Shown one piece after another: positions 52,089 to 61,591 of a stretch of 61,591 nucleotides of DNA. Origin of the DNA: Hyella patelloides LEGE 07179 (GTDB lineage: Bacteria; Cyanobacteriota; Cyanobacteriia; Cyanobacteriales; Xenococcaceae); the NCBI RefSeq assembly GCF_900659865.1, contig NZ_LR213768.1:1-61591 (forward strand), given 5' to 3'. Every line of letters starts with the position of its first letter. The first letter of the stretch is position 1. Made by a program: the position numbers and the translations under genes. The notes under the pieces are model-generated. The model saw nothing but the letters and a program-made list of their open reading frames with translations. It searched no databases and was not told where the DNA came from.

Positions 52089-54302
52089 CTAACCAAACTT
52101 ACCAGCAGTCGAAGCAATGAGGAAGGCTGCGTAAGTAAAGATGTAGCCAACTGTGAAGTGAGCTAGACCAATTACACGAGCTTGAACGATTGAAAGAGCA
52201 ACAGGCTTGTCTTTCCAGCGAACTAGGTTAGCTAGAGGAGTACGCTCGTGCGCCCAAACAATAGTTTCGATCAACTCTTGCCAATAACCACGCCAAGAGA
52301 TGAGGAACATAAAACCAGTCGCCCAAACAAGGTGTCCGAAGAGGAACATCCAAGCCCAGACAGATAGGTTATTTACACCGTAAGGGTTGTAACCGTTGAT
52401 TAATTGAGCAGAGTTAGCCCAAAGATAATCGCGGAACCAGCCCATGAGGTAAGTGGAGTTTTCGTTGAACTGAGCAACGTTACCTTGCCAGATACCGAGG
52501 TGTTTCCAATGCCAGTAGAAGGTTAACCAACCTAACGTGTTCAGCATCCAGAACATAGCGAGATAGAACGAATCCCATGCAGAGATATCGCAAGTACCGC
52601 CACGACCAGGACCATCACAAGGGAAGGCAAAACCAAAGTCTTTTTTGTCGGGCATTAGTTTAGAGCCACGGGCATCCAAAGCACCTTTGACAAGAATTAA
52701 AGTAGTGGTGTGTAACCCTAATGCGATCGCATGGTGAACCAAGAAGTCTCCAGGGCCAATGGTAAGGAACAAAGAGTTAGTTCCACTGTTAATAGCCTCT
52801 AACCAACCAGGTAACCAAACATTGGCATGATTAGGGAAGGCGGTATAAGCGACACTGTCAGGATTTGATAATAAAGTATCGAATCCATAAAGAGCTTTAC
52901 CAGAAGCAGCTTGAACGAACTGAGCAAATACAGGCTCGATCAAGATTTGCTTTTCAGGAGTACCAAAAGCTACTACAACGTCATTGTGAACGTAGAGACC
53001 TAAAGTGTGGAAACCAAGGAAGAGAGATACCCAACTTAAGTGAGAGATAATCGCTTCTTTGTGTTCTAGTACGCGAGCCAATACGTTATTTTTGTTAGCT
53101 TCAGGGTCATAATCCCTAACGAGGAAGATTGAACCGTGAGCAAAAGCACCAACCATGATGAACCCAGCAATGTACTGGTGGTGGGTGTATAAAGCTGCTT
53201 GGGTAGTGTAATCCTTAGCGATAAACGCATAGGAAGGTAAGGAATACATATGTTGAGCTACTAAAGAAGTAACTACACCCAAAGAAGCTAATGCTAGAGC
53301 TAACTGGAAGTGCAAGGAATTATTTAAGGTATCATACATACCTTTGTGTCCTTCCCCTAAACCGCCTTCTGGTGGTTTATGAGTTTCTAAAATCTCCTTG
53401 ATGCTGTGACCAATACCGAAGTTAGTACGGTACATATGTCCAGCAATAATAAAGATAACAGCGATCGCTAAATGGTGGTGCGCTATATCAGTCAACCAAA
53501 GAGATTCAGTTTGAGGATGGAAGCCACCTAAGAAAGTTAGGATTGCTGTACCTGCCCCTTCAGAAGTACCAAATACATGACCAGCAGTATCGGGGTTCTG
53601 AGCATAGACACCCCAATTCAAGCTGAAGAAGGGTCCTAAACCTGCGGGGTGGGGAGGGGTAGACAAGAAGTTATCCCAACCTACGTGCTGTCCGCGAGAT
53701 TCGGGGATCGCAACGTGAACCAAGTGACCAGTCCAAGCCAAAGAACTAACCCCAAATAAACCAGCTAGGTGATGGTTGAGGCGAGACTCGGCATTTTTGA
53801 ACCAAGCCAAACTAGGACGGAACTTGGGTTGTAGGTGTAACCAACCTGCAAACAAGAATACGGAAGAAAGGATAAGTAAACCAATCGCACCTTGATACAA
53901 GTCTTGGTTAGTGGTCATACCGATGGTGTAGAACCAGTGGTATACACCAGAGTATGCAATGTTTACTGGACTAGAAGCACCAGCTTGTGAAAAAGCGTCA
54001 ATTGCTCCTTGACCGAAGTGGGGATCCCAAATCGCATGGGCGATAGGGCTAACGTTTAAAGGATCTTTAATCCACTGTTCAAAGTTACCTTGCCAGGCTA
54101 CGTGGAATAGAGTGCCAGAAGTCCACAAGAAAATGATTGCTAGATGACCGAAATGGGAAGCAAAAATCTTTTGATAAAGATTTTCTTCTGTCATGCCATC
54201 GTGAAGCTCAAAGTCATGAGCAGTAGCAATCCCATACCAAAGTCTACGAGTGGTAGGATCTTGAGCGAGATCTTGGCTAAACTTGGGAAATTTAGTTGCC
54301 AT
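52089..54302 (-). CDS. psaB: Photosystem I P700 apoprotein A2
   Basis: 737 aa starting [20 protein letters not shown]; an in-frame ATG at 54347 would add 15 residues foreign to the family and is rejected. Eleven-helix membrane core of photosystem I that holds P700, chlorophylls and, with PsaA, the iron-sulfur cluster FX through [21 protein letters not shown] lies about 15 bp before the chosen ATG, somewhat far but inside the leader shared with other cyanobacterial psaB genes (recalled). It follows psaA by 236 bp and is co-transcribed with it. Confidence 0.98.
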   Translation of the reverse strand: MATKFPKFSQDLAQDPTTRRLWYGIATAHDFELHDGMTEENLYQKIFASHFGHLAIIFLWTSGTLFHVAWQGNFEQWIKDPLNVSPIAHAIWDPHFGQGAIDAFSQAGASSPVNIAYSGVYHWFYTIGMTTNQDLYQGAIGLLILSSVFLFAGWLHLQPKFRPSLAWFKNAESRLNHHLAGLFGVSSLAWTGHLVHVAIPESRGQHVGWDNFLSTPPHPAGLGPFFSLNWGVYAQNPDTAGHVFGTSEGAGTAILTFLGGFHPQTESLWLTDIAHHHLAIAVIFIIAGHMYRTNFGIGHSIKEILETHKPPEGGLGEGHKGMYDTLNNSLHFQLALALASLGVVTSLVAQHMYSLPSYAFIAKDYTTQAALYTHHQYIAGFIMVGAFAHGSIFLVRDYDPEANKNNVLARVLEHKEAIISHLSWVSLFLGFHTLGLYVHNDVVVAFGTPEKQILIEPVFAQFVQAASGKALYGFDTLLSNPDSVAYTAFPNHANVWLPGWLEAINSGTNSLFLTIGPGDFLVHHAIALGLHTTTLILVKGALDARGSKLMPDKKDFGFAFPCDGPGRGGTCDISAWDSFYLAMFWMLNTLGWLTFYWHWKHLGIWQGNVAQFNENSTYLMGWFRDYLWANSAQLINGYNPYGVNNLSVWAWMFLFGHLVWATGFMFLISWRGYWQELIETIVWAHERTPLANLVRWKDKPVALSIVQARVIGLAHFTVGYIFTYAAFLIASTAGKFG

Positions 54303-54538
54303 AGGTTGTGAGCGGAATTCTCCTCTGGTGAAGAAGAATGAGAGCAAATGCTACTCATTTTCTTACTTATACAGATGCTACATAAGTAGCGAAAGTTAAG
54401 AACGGTTTACTATGTACCGCTTTTGTTATATTGCTTACTCTAATGTAAGAGTAAGCTACCAATCCTCACGAGAAAACTTATAGCTTGCGACTACCGTCTA
54501 CCCGCAAGGACTGGCGAAAGTTTTGAAAAGATACCCAA

Positions 54539-56800
54539 CTAGAATGAAAGCGTTCTTGCCAGGAAGAATGCCCAGGTAGTAACGATTCCTCCTAGGAGGT
54601 AGTGAGCAACCCCTACAGCACGACCTTGAGTAATGCTCAATGCACGAGGCTGAATAGCGGGAGCCACTTTAAGTTTATTATGAGCCCAAACAATTGACTC
54701 AATTAATTCTTGCCAGTAGCCACGTCCACTGAAGAGGAACATTAAGCTGAAGGCGAAGATGAAGTGACCTGCTAAGAACATGATGCCATAAGCGGACAAA
54801 GCAGAGCCATAAGAGTTAATTACTTGAGAAGCTTGCGCCCACAAGAAATCACGCAACCAACCGTTAATAGTGATTGCACTTTGAGCAAAGTTACCAGCAG
54901 TAATATGAGATACGCTGCCATCTGGTGCTACCGTTCCCCAGACATCGGACTGCATTTTCCAACTGAAGTGGAAGATGACCACAGAGATGGAGTTATACAT
55001 CCAGAATAAACCGAGGAATACATGGTCCCAACCAGATACCTGACAAGTACCACCGCGTCCAGGGCCATCACAGGGGAAACGGAAACCTAATTCTGATTTA
55101 TCAGGAATTAAGCGAGAGTTACGGGAATATAGTACACCTTTGAGAAGAATCAATACTGTTACGTGAATAGTAAAAGCATGGATATGATGCACCATAAAAT
55201 CAGCAGTACCAAGAGCAATAGGCATCATGGCTACTTTACCACCCACAGCAACTACATCACCACCGAAAGCAACACTAGCAGTTCCTAGAGCGGAAGGAGC
55301 AGTGGCACCTGGCGCAGCAGTGTGAACACTTTGAATCCACTGAGCAAAGATGGGTTGTAATTGAATTGCTGTGTCAGAGAACATATCTTGGGGACGACCC
55401 AAAGCTCTCATAGTGTCGTTGTGAATGTAAAGTCCGAAGCTGTGGAAGCCAAGGAAAATACATACCCAGTTGAGGTGAGAAATAATTGCATCACGAGAAC
55501 GAATCATTCTATCTAAAACGTTGTTTACGTTCTTAGCAGGATCGTAATCGCGAACCATAAAGATTGATGCGTGCGCGCCAGCACCAACAATGAAGAATGC
55601 ACCAATCCACATATGGTGAGTGAACAATGATATCTGAGTACCATAGTCAATCGCCTGATAGGGATAAGGAGGCATTGCGTACATATGCTGTGCCACGATG
55701 ATAGTCAATGAACCTAACATTGCTAAGTTGACAGCCAACTGAGCGTGCCAAGAAGTAGTTAGAATTTCATATAAACCTTGGTGTCCTTCACCACCGAATA
55801 ATAAGGGGTCTCCTTTGTGTCCTTCGAGGATTTCTTTCAAACTGTGACCAATGCCCCAGTTTGTACGGTACATATGACCTGCGATGATGAATAATACAGC
55901 GATCGCAAGATGGTGGTGAGCCGTATCAGAAAGCCATAAACCTCCAGTGACTGGGTTTAAACCGCCTTTGAAAGTTAGGAAATCAGAGTAGACACCCCAG
56001 TTAAGGGTAAAGAAAGGTCTGAGTCCTTCAGCAAAGCTAGGGTATAGCTCTGCCATTTTGCCAGGATCTAAGATGAACTCATGGGGTAAAGGAATATCAC
56101 TAGGAGCAACTCCTGCATCTAACAGTTTGTTAACTGGTAAAGATACGTGAATCTGGTGTCCTGCCCAACCAAGAGAGCCTAAACCTAATAATCCAGCTAG
56201 GTGGTGGTTTAGCATAGATTCTGTATTCTGAAACCACTCAAGCTTAGGAGCTTTTTTATGATAGTGGAACCAGCCAGCAAAGAGCATCAAACCAGCCATT
56301 ACTAAACCACCGATAGCGGTGCAGTATAGTTGATAGCTGTTTGTGAAGCCAGATGCTCTCCAAAGATAGAAGAAACCAGAAGTAATCTGGATTCCGTGGA
56401 ATCCGCCACCAACATCAGCATTGAGAATACCTTGACCAACAATGGGCCAAACTACCTGTGCGCTTGGTTTGATGGCAGTAGGGTCGCCTAACCATGCTTC
56501 GTAGTTAGAAAAACGTGCGCCGTGGAAGTACATCCCACTCAACCACACGAATACAACTGCTAAATGACCGAAGTGCGCACTGAAGATTTTCCGAGAAACA
56601 TCTTCTAGGTCGCTGGTATGGCTATCGAAATCATGAGCGTCAGCGTGAAGGTTCCAAATCCAAGTGGTGGTTTTGGGACCTTTTTTTAATGTGCGATCAA
56701 AATGACCAGGTTGTCCCCACTTCTCAAAGGAAGTAGGAACGGGATCGTTATCAACAGTTACCTTGACTTTCGCCTCTCCTTTTTGAGGACTGATTGTCAT
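54539..56800 (-). CDS. psaA: Photosystem I P700 apoprotein A1
   Basis: 753 aa, usual length. Starts [20 protein letters not shown], then [18 protein letters not shown], with conserved transmembrane helices and the FX-binding [18 protein letters not shown]. Together with PsaB it forms the reaction-centre heterodimer in thylakoids. GGAGAATC sits 6 bp before the ATG. First gene of the psaA-psaB operon; expression in cyanobacteria is light-controlled, typically by RpaB, but I could not identify a convincing two-half HLR1 site here. Confidence 0.98.
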   Translation of the reverse strand: MTISPQKGEAKVKVTVDNDPVPTSFEKWGQPGHFDRTLKKGPKTTTWIWNLHADAHDFDSHTSDLEDVSRKIFSAHFGHLAVVFVWLSGMYFHGARFSNYEAWLGDPTAIKPSAQVVWPIVGQGILNADVGGGFHGIQITSGFFYLWRASGFTNSYQLYCTAIGGLVMAGLMLFAGWFHYHKKAPKLEWFQNTESMLNHHLAGLLGLGSLGWAGHQIHVSLPVNKLLDAGVAPSDIPLPHEFILDPGKMAELYPSFAEGLRPFFTLNWGVYSDFLTFKGGLNPVTGGLWLSDTAHHHLAIAVLFIIAGHMYRTNWGIGHSLKEILEGHKGDPLLFGGEGHQGLYEILTTSWHAQLAVNLAMLGSLTIIVAQHMYAMPPYPYQAIDYGTQISLFTHHMWIGAFFIVGAGAHASIFMVRDYDPAKNVNNVLDRMIRSRDAIISHLNWVCIFLGFHSFGLYIHNDTMRALGRPQDMFSDTAIQLQPIFAQWIQSVHTAAPGATAPSALGTASVAFGGDVVAVGGKVAMMPIALGTADFMVHHIHAFTIHVTVLILLKGVLYSRNSRLIPDKSELGFRFPCDGPGRGGTCQVSGWDHVFLGLFWMYNSISVVIFHFSWKMQSDVWGTVAPDGSVSHITAGNFAQSAITINGWLRDFLWAQASQVINSYGSALSAYGIMFLAGHFIFAFSLMFLFSGRGYWQELIESIVWAHNKLKVAPAIQPRALSITQGRAVGVAHYLLGGIVTTWAFFLARTLSF

Positions 56801-56907
56801 GAAGATTCTCCATCTCTCGACAATAGATTTATTTCTTACCTATTTGAAACAGGTTTTTTGTTTATTAGAAAGAATTAGTAAAAACTAATACCTCTCTTTA
56901 TAGGTTA

Positions 56908-56949
56908 GCGTGGTTAAGCCTAAATTTTTTTTAGGTTTTAGCCACACGC
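56908..56949 (-). other. Long imperfect hairpin upstream of psaA
   Basis: GCGTGGTTAAGCCTAAA pairs with TTTAGGTTTTAGCCACACGC around a short T loop. It is about 108-149 bp before the psaA start, probably in the leader or promoter region. The remaining spacer 56801-57200 is AT-rich with divergent promoters for psaA and the 57201 gene. Confidence 0.5.
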
Positions 56950-57200
56950 ATTAATTAAGATGATAAGACTTAGACTTCTCAAGTATTAGGGAAGCTTAAC
57001 AAAATTTTAAATCAGCTTAATTATTGATGTGACAAGGTTTACGTTTTTGGATATTACTCACAAAAGTCAAGAAAAAATCAACTTTCTTTACAAAAATAAA
57101 TAAAACACCCTAGTTAAAATAAGAAAAAATTAACAGATATATTAGTGTAGTTTAGTGATAAGAAATTACCTAATTTAATTGAATTATAAGGATTCGAGTT

Positions 57201-58742
57201 TTGGGCTTAAAATATAGATCGATTTCAATAAAAACTATTTATTATTTAATAGCGATCGCTCTAAGCTTGAGCGTAGCTAGTTGCGGTAAAATTGATTTTC
57301 CATCAGGGGTTGAGGGGTTTTCTGTTCCAGAGATTAAAAATGTAGCATTTGATAATTTTGCGAATGGTCTATCAGAAGTTGCACCTCCTGATGTGATTCA
57401 ACAATTAGATCGAATTTTGCTGCAATATCAGCCTCAAGTTGCTATTTTGCGCCCCCAACAAAATGCCACAATAGAAGACACTACAGTGGAGGTTAGTTTG
57501 GCAGTTGAAGATTATCCTCTATTTCAAGACGATCGCTTGGGTTTGGGTCATCATCTCAATTTAATTGTGGATAATGAGCATTATGCTGAGATTTACAATC
57601 TTGAAGAGCCGATTATTCTTAAAAATTTAAAGCCAGGAACTCATACTCTAAGGGTAATAGCCGAAAAACCCTGGCATGAAAGCTTTAAAAATGAATCGGC
57701 TTACGCCCAAACTACTTTTAATGTAGTAACGGAGACAACTGATAATAATCCCGACCTCGATTTGCCTCTGCTTACTTATAATCAGCCTATGGGGGTTTAT
57801 AGTACAGAACCTATTTTATTGGATTTTTATCTAGCAGGTATTGTTACAAAAGATTGGCAAGTTAGAGCCACAATAAACGAAGAAAGTTTTATTATTGACG
57901 AATGGCAACCGATTTATTTACAAGGTTTTCAAGAAGGCAATAATTTAATTCAATTAGAATTGCTTGATGGTAGTGGTGAGGTGATTAGTAATCAGTTTAA
58001 TCAGCCTATCCGCTTGATTACTTATGATGAAACAAGCTCCGAACAAGATACACTAGCTCAATTAGTAAGTGGTAAAATTTCCTTTGAAGAAGCAGTAGCG
58101 ATCGCAGAACAAAATTATTATATTCAACCTGTCGGTGAACCAGAAATAATAGACACAATCACAGAAGAACTATCTATTGAATCACCAGCAGAAGAAGATA
58201 TAGAAGAAAACAGTGAGCCATCAGTAGAAGAAACTCTAGAAGAAACCGTTACGGAAGATCGAGAAACGGCAGAAATCGAGTCAACAGATCAGTCGGCAGA
58301 AAAAACATTAAATGAAAAAACTGAAGAAGCTATCTCTGATACTGTAGAAGAAACAATTGATACAGAAGAAGCGACATCAATTAAAGAGTTAGAGAAAGAA
58401 GCAGAAAAAAACACTGAAACAACTCCTGAATCAATAATTGAGCCTCAAGAAGCAGAAAGTCAACAAGAAAATAAAGAAATTACTACTACACCCGTTGCGG
58501 GTAAAAACAGTGTTTCTACCAATTCTGTTATCGAAGAAACAACTTCTCCAAAAAAAGATAACGTCAAAATATTAGAAGGAATTACAGAAATACCCGTACC
58601 AGAAGAAATTCTTGCTGTAGAAACAACAGAGAGCATAACTGCTTCTGACACTATAGAAATTCCTCAGCCAAAACTTAAAGTACCTCAATGGTGGAATAAT
58701 CTTGTGGCAAATTTTCAACAGCGATTTAACATTAACCGATGA
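57201..58742 (+). CDS. Cyanobacterial lipoprotein with acidic C-terminal half
   Basis: 513 aa from TTG 57201, preceded by AAGGA 8 bp upstream; no nearby ATG fits. A lipobox LSVASC gives a lipidated Cys28. Residues about 70-280 form two beta-sandwich-like modules (VAILRPQQNATIEDTTVEV; LDFYLAGIVTKDWQVRATIN). Residues about 320-490 are extremely rich in Glu and Thr (EEDIEENSEPSVEETLEET) and presumably disordered, followed by a short Trp-rich end (VPQWWNNLVANFQQRF). Family of unknown function. Its stop overlaps the DUF924 start (ATGA), indicating translational coupling. Confidence 0.8.
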   Translation: MGLKYRSISIKTIYYLIAIALSLSVASCGKIDFPSGVEGFSVPEIKNVAFDNFANGLSEVAPPDVIQQLDRILLQYQPQVAILRPQQNATIEDTTVEVSLAVEDYPLFQDDRLGLGHHLNLIVDNEHYAEIYNLEEPIILKNLKPGTHTLRVIAEKPWHESFKNESAYAQTTFNVVTETTDNNPDLDLPLLTYNQPMGVYSTEPILLDFYLAGIVTKDWQVRATINEESFIIDEWQPIYLQGFQEGNNLIQLELLDGSGEVISNQFNQPIRLITYDETSSEQDTLAQLVSGKISFEEAVAIAEQNYYIQPVGEPEIIDTITEELSIESPAEEDIEENSEPSVEETLEETVTEDRETAEIESTDQSAEKTLNEKTEEAISDTVEETIDTEEATSIKELEKEAEKNTETTPESIIEPQEAESQQENKEITTTPVAGKNSVSTNSVIEETTSPKKDNVKILEGITEIPVPEEILAVETTESITASDTIEIPQPKLKVPQWWNNLVANFQQRFNINR

Positions 58743-59311
58743 ATTATCAAGCTGTACTAGATTTTTGGTTTGGAAAACCAGAAAATGCTGATTATGGTAA
58801 ACCTCGTAAATTTTGGTTTATCAAAAGTTTAGACACTGATGCCAAAATTACATCTCGCTTTGAAACTACCTATCAAGCAGCAGCTAGAGGAGAGTTAGAT
58901 CGTTGGCGAACATCTCCTTTAAGTTGTCTTGCTTTGATTATTGTTTTAGATCAGTTTCCTCGTAACCTCTATCGAGGAAAACCTCAGTCTTTTGGTACTG
59001 ATGGGATGGCTTTAGAGATTGCTAATTATGCTTTAGAAAAAAATTATGACCGACAATTGTTACCCGTACAACGTTGGTTTATTTATCTTCCTGTCGAACA
59101 TAGCGAAGATTTAGCAGATCAGAAAAAATCGGTAAAATTTTTTTCTAGTTTAAAAGAAGATTATCACAGTAAAAGCACTATTGATTACGCTCAAAAACAT
59201 TTAGCAATTATTCAACGTTTTGGAAGATTTCCCCATCGTAATGAAATATTAGATAGAAAAAGTACTTCTGAAGAAATTGAATTTTTAAAGCAGCCAGGAT
59301 CGCGATTTTAA
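58739..59311 (+). CDS. DUF924-family protein
   Basis: 190 aa. Typical DUF924 pattern: VLDFWFGKPE, a helical TPR-like fold, ALIIVLDQFPRNLYRGKPQSFGTD, RWFIYLPVEHSEDLADQ, and IIQRFGRFPHRNEILDR with LKQPGSRF at the end. Widespread in bacteria and plants, function unknown. Overlaps the lipoprotein stop by four bases. Confidence 0.93.
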   Translation: MNYQAVLDFWFGKPENADYGKPRKFWFIKSLDTDAKITSRFETTYQAAARGELDRWRTSPLSCLALIIVLDQFPRNLYRGKPQSFGTDGMALEIANYALEKNYDRQLLPVQRWFIYLPVEHSEDLADQKKSVKFFSSLKEDYHSKSTIDYAQKHLAIIQRFGRFPHRNEILDRKSTSEEIEFLKQPGSRF

Positions 59312-59361
59312 TTAGAATTTGGAGAAGCAATTGTTTTTAAGCAACAAAATCTTCTTTCTAA

Positions 59362-59991
59362 TTAAGTATTAATAGTTTCTTTTTTCAAAATGTTATTGAT
59401 ATAACGTCTTTTGATATAAGTAAATTCCCAAAGAAACCAACCTTTCCTTTTAGCTATGGTTTGAGATTCGTATGTATCGCGATCGCAATAGACTCTTTCT
59501 TCTTTACAATAGTTATCATAAACAGATTCTTGTTTTATTTTACTTGTTTGATTGGTTATTATTTTACCTCCTAAATATTCAATAAACTTTCTCTTATTAT
59601 TTTTATAGTCTTTGATTTCTGTACTAATTAGACGACTACGATCCTGACTATAAATATTAGTGATTTTCAATTTATTAGATTTGTTAATTATTTCAGAATT
59701 GTATTTACCATAATGGCTTGCAGTAATAACCCCAGGATTATATTTTAAGTGAATATAATTTTCTTCTTCTTGCTTAGTTTCACACAAATCATATTTATCT
59801 AAATAATAAGTACCATTTGTATAACATTCTGCTATGGTTTGCATCATTGCAATCAAACTGATATAACTAACAGTTTCGTCATGATATATATGAATTATGG
59901 GCGAAGATTTTCTTTGTTGTTCTGAACCAATTACGCTGTAGTATTCTCCTTCAAAAGTTATGAGTGTTAATAATAATTTTCTAATCGTTAT
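59362..59991 (-). pseudogene. SMI1/KNR4 (SUKH)-family protein, 5'-truncated
   Basis: The open frame on the minus strand reads ITFEGEYYSVIGSEQQ, SSPIIHIYHDETVSYISLI, then MMQTIAECYTNGTYYLDKYD and LKYNPGV, which is the second half of cyanobacterial SMI1/KNR4 proteins. The first ~100 residues (the region before FEGEYY) are absent and no ATG occurs before 59856, deep inside the domain; the frame reaches the 3' end of lpxD. Beyond the domain is an unusual ~95-residue Lys/Tyr-rich tail I cannot place. Probably a truncated, non-functional gene. SUKH proteins often act as immunity proteins, but that is not shown here. Confidence 0.65.
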
Positions 59992-61033
59992 CAGATAATA
60001 AAAATTTTTTTAACTTCTTGAATCCCGCATAAATTTCGGGTAAACGCTTAAAAATAGCATAAGACTTACGAAAATCTTGACTGGGGTAAGCAGGTGTACC
60101 AGTAACCATTAAGTCAGGCTTTATATTGTGAGTTACTCCAGATTGGGCGGTAACAATTGTACCTTTACCAATAGTAATTTGATTAGCTACTCCCACTTGC
60201 CCCCCTAGTAATACGCCGTCTTCTACAGTGACTCCTCCAGCTAATCCCACTTGAGCAGCAAGGGCGCAATTCCTTCCAACAGTACAACCATGTCCGATTT
60301 GTACCAGATTATCTAACTTGGTATTGGCTTTAATTCTGGTTTCTCCTACTGCGGGACGATCGACTGCACTATTACAACCAATTTCTACCCCATCTTCTAA
60401 CACCGTGTAACCAGATTGCTCCATTTTCTCCCATCCTGTTGCTGTGGGAACAAAACCAAAACCCTCTGCACCGATAACAGCACCACTATGGATAACGCAA
60501 TTAGCACCAATTTGACTGCGTTCTTGGATGGTAGAGTTACTGTATAAAATAGTATTGTTGCCAATAATGACATCAGGATAGATAGTTACTTGGGGATGAA
60601 TGGAAACACGATCGCCAATTGTAACATTTTGCTGAATTACGGCATAAGCACCAATGTAAACATCCTTTCCTATCTTGGTGGTAGAATCGATAATTGCCGT
60701 GGGATGAATACCAGGATCGGGTTGATAGGGTTGATAAAAAAAAGCGATCGCTTTAGCAAACAATAATCGCGGTTGCTTAGTTGCGATCCAAGCAATCCCG
60801 ATGTTAGTAGCCTGTTGTTGTAAAGTTTCATCTTGAGGCAAAATAAGTGCAGAAGCAGCCGTTTCAGCCAACATAGAGGCAAATTTAGCTCCTTCGATAT
60901 AGCTAAGATGATTTATTTGGGCTTCTTTAATCGCTGCGATACCTGTAAGATCGGGATTGCGATCGGGATTACTTTGCAGACTGTTATTTGTAGCTAAATC
61001 CCCCAAGCAAGCAATAAGTTCTTGAAATTTCAC
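59981..61033 (-). CDS. lpxD: UDP-3-O-acylglucosamine N-acyltransferase
   Basis: 350 aa. Adds the N-linked acyl chain in lipid A synthesis. N-terminal uridine-binding domain (about 1-100), then a left-handed beta-helix of hexapeptide repeats (IGKDVYIGAYAVIQQNVTIG) with the catalytic His in NLVQIGHGCTVGRN and a C-terminal helix. Length and motif order are standard. Its end overlaps the truncated SMI1/KNR4 frame. Confidence 0.95.
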   Translation of the reverse strand: MKFQELIACLGDLATNNSLQSNPDRNPDLTGIAAIKEAQINHLSYIEGAKFASMLAETAASALILPQDETLQQQATNIGIAWIATKQPRLLFAKAIAFFYQPYQPDPGIHPTAIIDSTTKIGKDVYIGAYAVIQQNVTIGDRVSIHPQVTIYPDVIIGNNTILYSNSTIQERSQIGANCVIHSGAVIGAEGFGFVPTATGWEKMEQSGYTVLEDGVEIGCNSAVDRPAVGETRIKANTKLDNLVQIGHGCTVGRNCALAAQVGLAGGVTVEDGVLLGGQVGVANQITIGKGTIVTAQSGVTHNIKPDLMVTGTPAYPSQDFRKSYAIFKRLPEIYAGFKKLKKFLLSDND

Positions 61034-61101
61034 CCTTGTCTCCTCAAAAATTTTATACTTTAACCCAATAAATAAAATATTAAGACTTAAACCTAACCAT
61101 T

Positions 61102-61398
61102 ATGGCTGAAGAATTTGAATATCTATTTCGAGTTGTTGCTAAAAATTGCGATCGTGAATTTGAACGTTGGACAGATGCTTTATATCATGCAAAGTCTTTA
61201 ATACCTAAATGTCGTAGTTTATTTGAAGATATTAGGATTTTTGTCGGTAACGAATTAGTTTGGGTTTACAGTCGCTCTCATAAGTATCCACAATATTTAG
61301 GTGCTGGTAATTATGACAGATTAGCCAGATTATTTATTGCTGAAGCTATGGAAGAAGAGGAAGCAGCAAAAGAACAAGAAGAAGTTAGCGATACTTGA
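61102..61398 (+). CDS. Small conserved-type cyanobacterial protein, function unknown
   Basis: 98 aa, soluble, with FEYLFRVVAKNCDREFERWT, then LVWVYSRSHKYPQYLGAGN and an acidic Glu-rich tail. No signal peptide or membrane helix. I think similar short proteins occur in other cyanobacteria but I cannot name a family. Divergent from lpxD with a 68-bp spacer. Confidence 0.7.
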   Translation: MAEEFEYLFRVVAKNCDREFERWTDALYHAKSLIPKCRSLFEDIRIFVGNELVWVYSRSHKYPQYLGAGNYDRLARLFIAEAMEEEEAAKEQEEVSDT

Positions 61399-61424
61399 AT
61401 TGTAGGACTATCTCTTAAAGTGTG

Positions 61425-61591
61425 ATGTCAGATTTAGAATTATGGTCTAAAGTAACTCCAGAACAACAAAAAATTGCATACGATATTTATTAAAAATGGC
61501 AAATAGTGGCAAAATCTACGGAAAGAATTGATTATCAAAAGGCAACGGATGCGATTAAAGCTGTTTATTTTTCTATAGGTAAAAAAAAAGA
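61425..61591 (+). pseudogene. Small gene with in-frame stop, truncated by window end
   Basis: From ATG 61425 the frame reads MSDLELWSKVTPEQQKIAYD IY, then TAA at 61491, then continues open in the same frame (KWQIVAKSTERIDYQKATD...) to the window edge. The downstream part looks like the same protein, so a CAA-to-TAA change is likely. I recognise no family; the end is outside the window. Confidence 0.4.

Noticed and set aside
54303-54347. Upstream ATG for psaB giving 15 extra residues
   Set aside because: The added residues are foreign to PsaB, and the ribosome binding site sequence lies inside them.
56801-57200. HLR1 (RpaB) sites upstream of psaA
   Set aside because: Single TTTACA-like half-sites are present but no convincing two-half site with correct spacing.

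Overview
The window is cyanobacterial chromosome. It carries psaA and psaB (photosystem I core), psb30/ycf12 (photosystem II), pxcA, a COP23-family protein, PatA-type response regulators and an 'ABC-less' LivF/NatE-type ATPase, and it is dotted with the HIP1 octamer GCGATCGC. The DNA is AT-rich with many small palindromic repeats and decayed insertion sequences. That fits a larger-genome unicellular, baeocystous or filamentous cyanobacterium, but I cannot name the genus. No rRNA, tRNA, CRISPR array or intact transposase was recognised.

Layout. (1) 1-18.4 kb is an accessory signalling and surface region. It holds a histidine kinase with an altered H-box, a CHASE2 histidine kinase divergent from a response regulator with an unusual C-terminal domain, a DUF3102 protein fused to a degenerate methyltransferase-like domain, and a block of exported proteins (DUF928, TPR-CHAT protease, two-partner-secretion type haemagglutinin, HExxH metalloprotease). 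It ends with an OmpR-type two-component pair whose kinase is a paralogue of the first gene. ISAs1-like and IS4/IS701-like remnants and MITE-like repeats lie between them. (2) 19.2-22.7 kb holds a small basic protein, pxcA and a bestrophin-type channel, all ion or inorganic-carbon related. (3) 22.7-25.1 kb is decayed: a frameshifted MATE transporter, an AraC fragment and an IS200/IS605 remnant. (4) 25.3-35.6 kb, all on the minus strand, is a tax/pil-type phototaxis operon: PatA-like regulator, Mo-nitrogenase-C-domain small protein, CheY, CheW, MCP with GAF, a 56-aa membrane protein, CheA-REC, then clpX.

(5) 35.7-38.8 kb has a stand-alone CcmM-like gamma-carbonic anhydrase divergent from an NrtA/CmpA-like substrate-binding protein, with a repeat-rich spacer. 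A ~34-bp element in this spacer is closely matched upstream of the pxcA operon, which suggests a shared regulon. (6) 38.9-50 kb holds a second PatA-like regulator, a TPR protein and an HlyD-type adaptor (this pair sits between near-perfect 21-bp inverted repeats), two Ser/Thr kinases, a PEP-CTERM protein, psb30, a LivF-type ATPase and COP23. (7) 50.4-61.6 kb is mostly housekeeping: icd, psaA-psaB, a lipoprotein coupled to a DUF924 protein, a truncated SMI1/KNR4 protein, lpxD and small conserved genes.

The most interesting themes are the CHASE2/DUF928/CHAT/haemagglutinin surface locus, the unusual members of the phototaxis operon, the pxcA/gamma-CA shared upstream element, and several domain-degeneration events: DUF3102-methyltransferase, an MCP GAF domain without the bilin cysteine, a kinase without a glycine-rich loop, and an H-box with HQ instead of HE.
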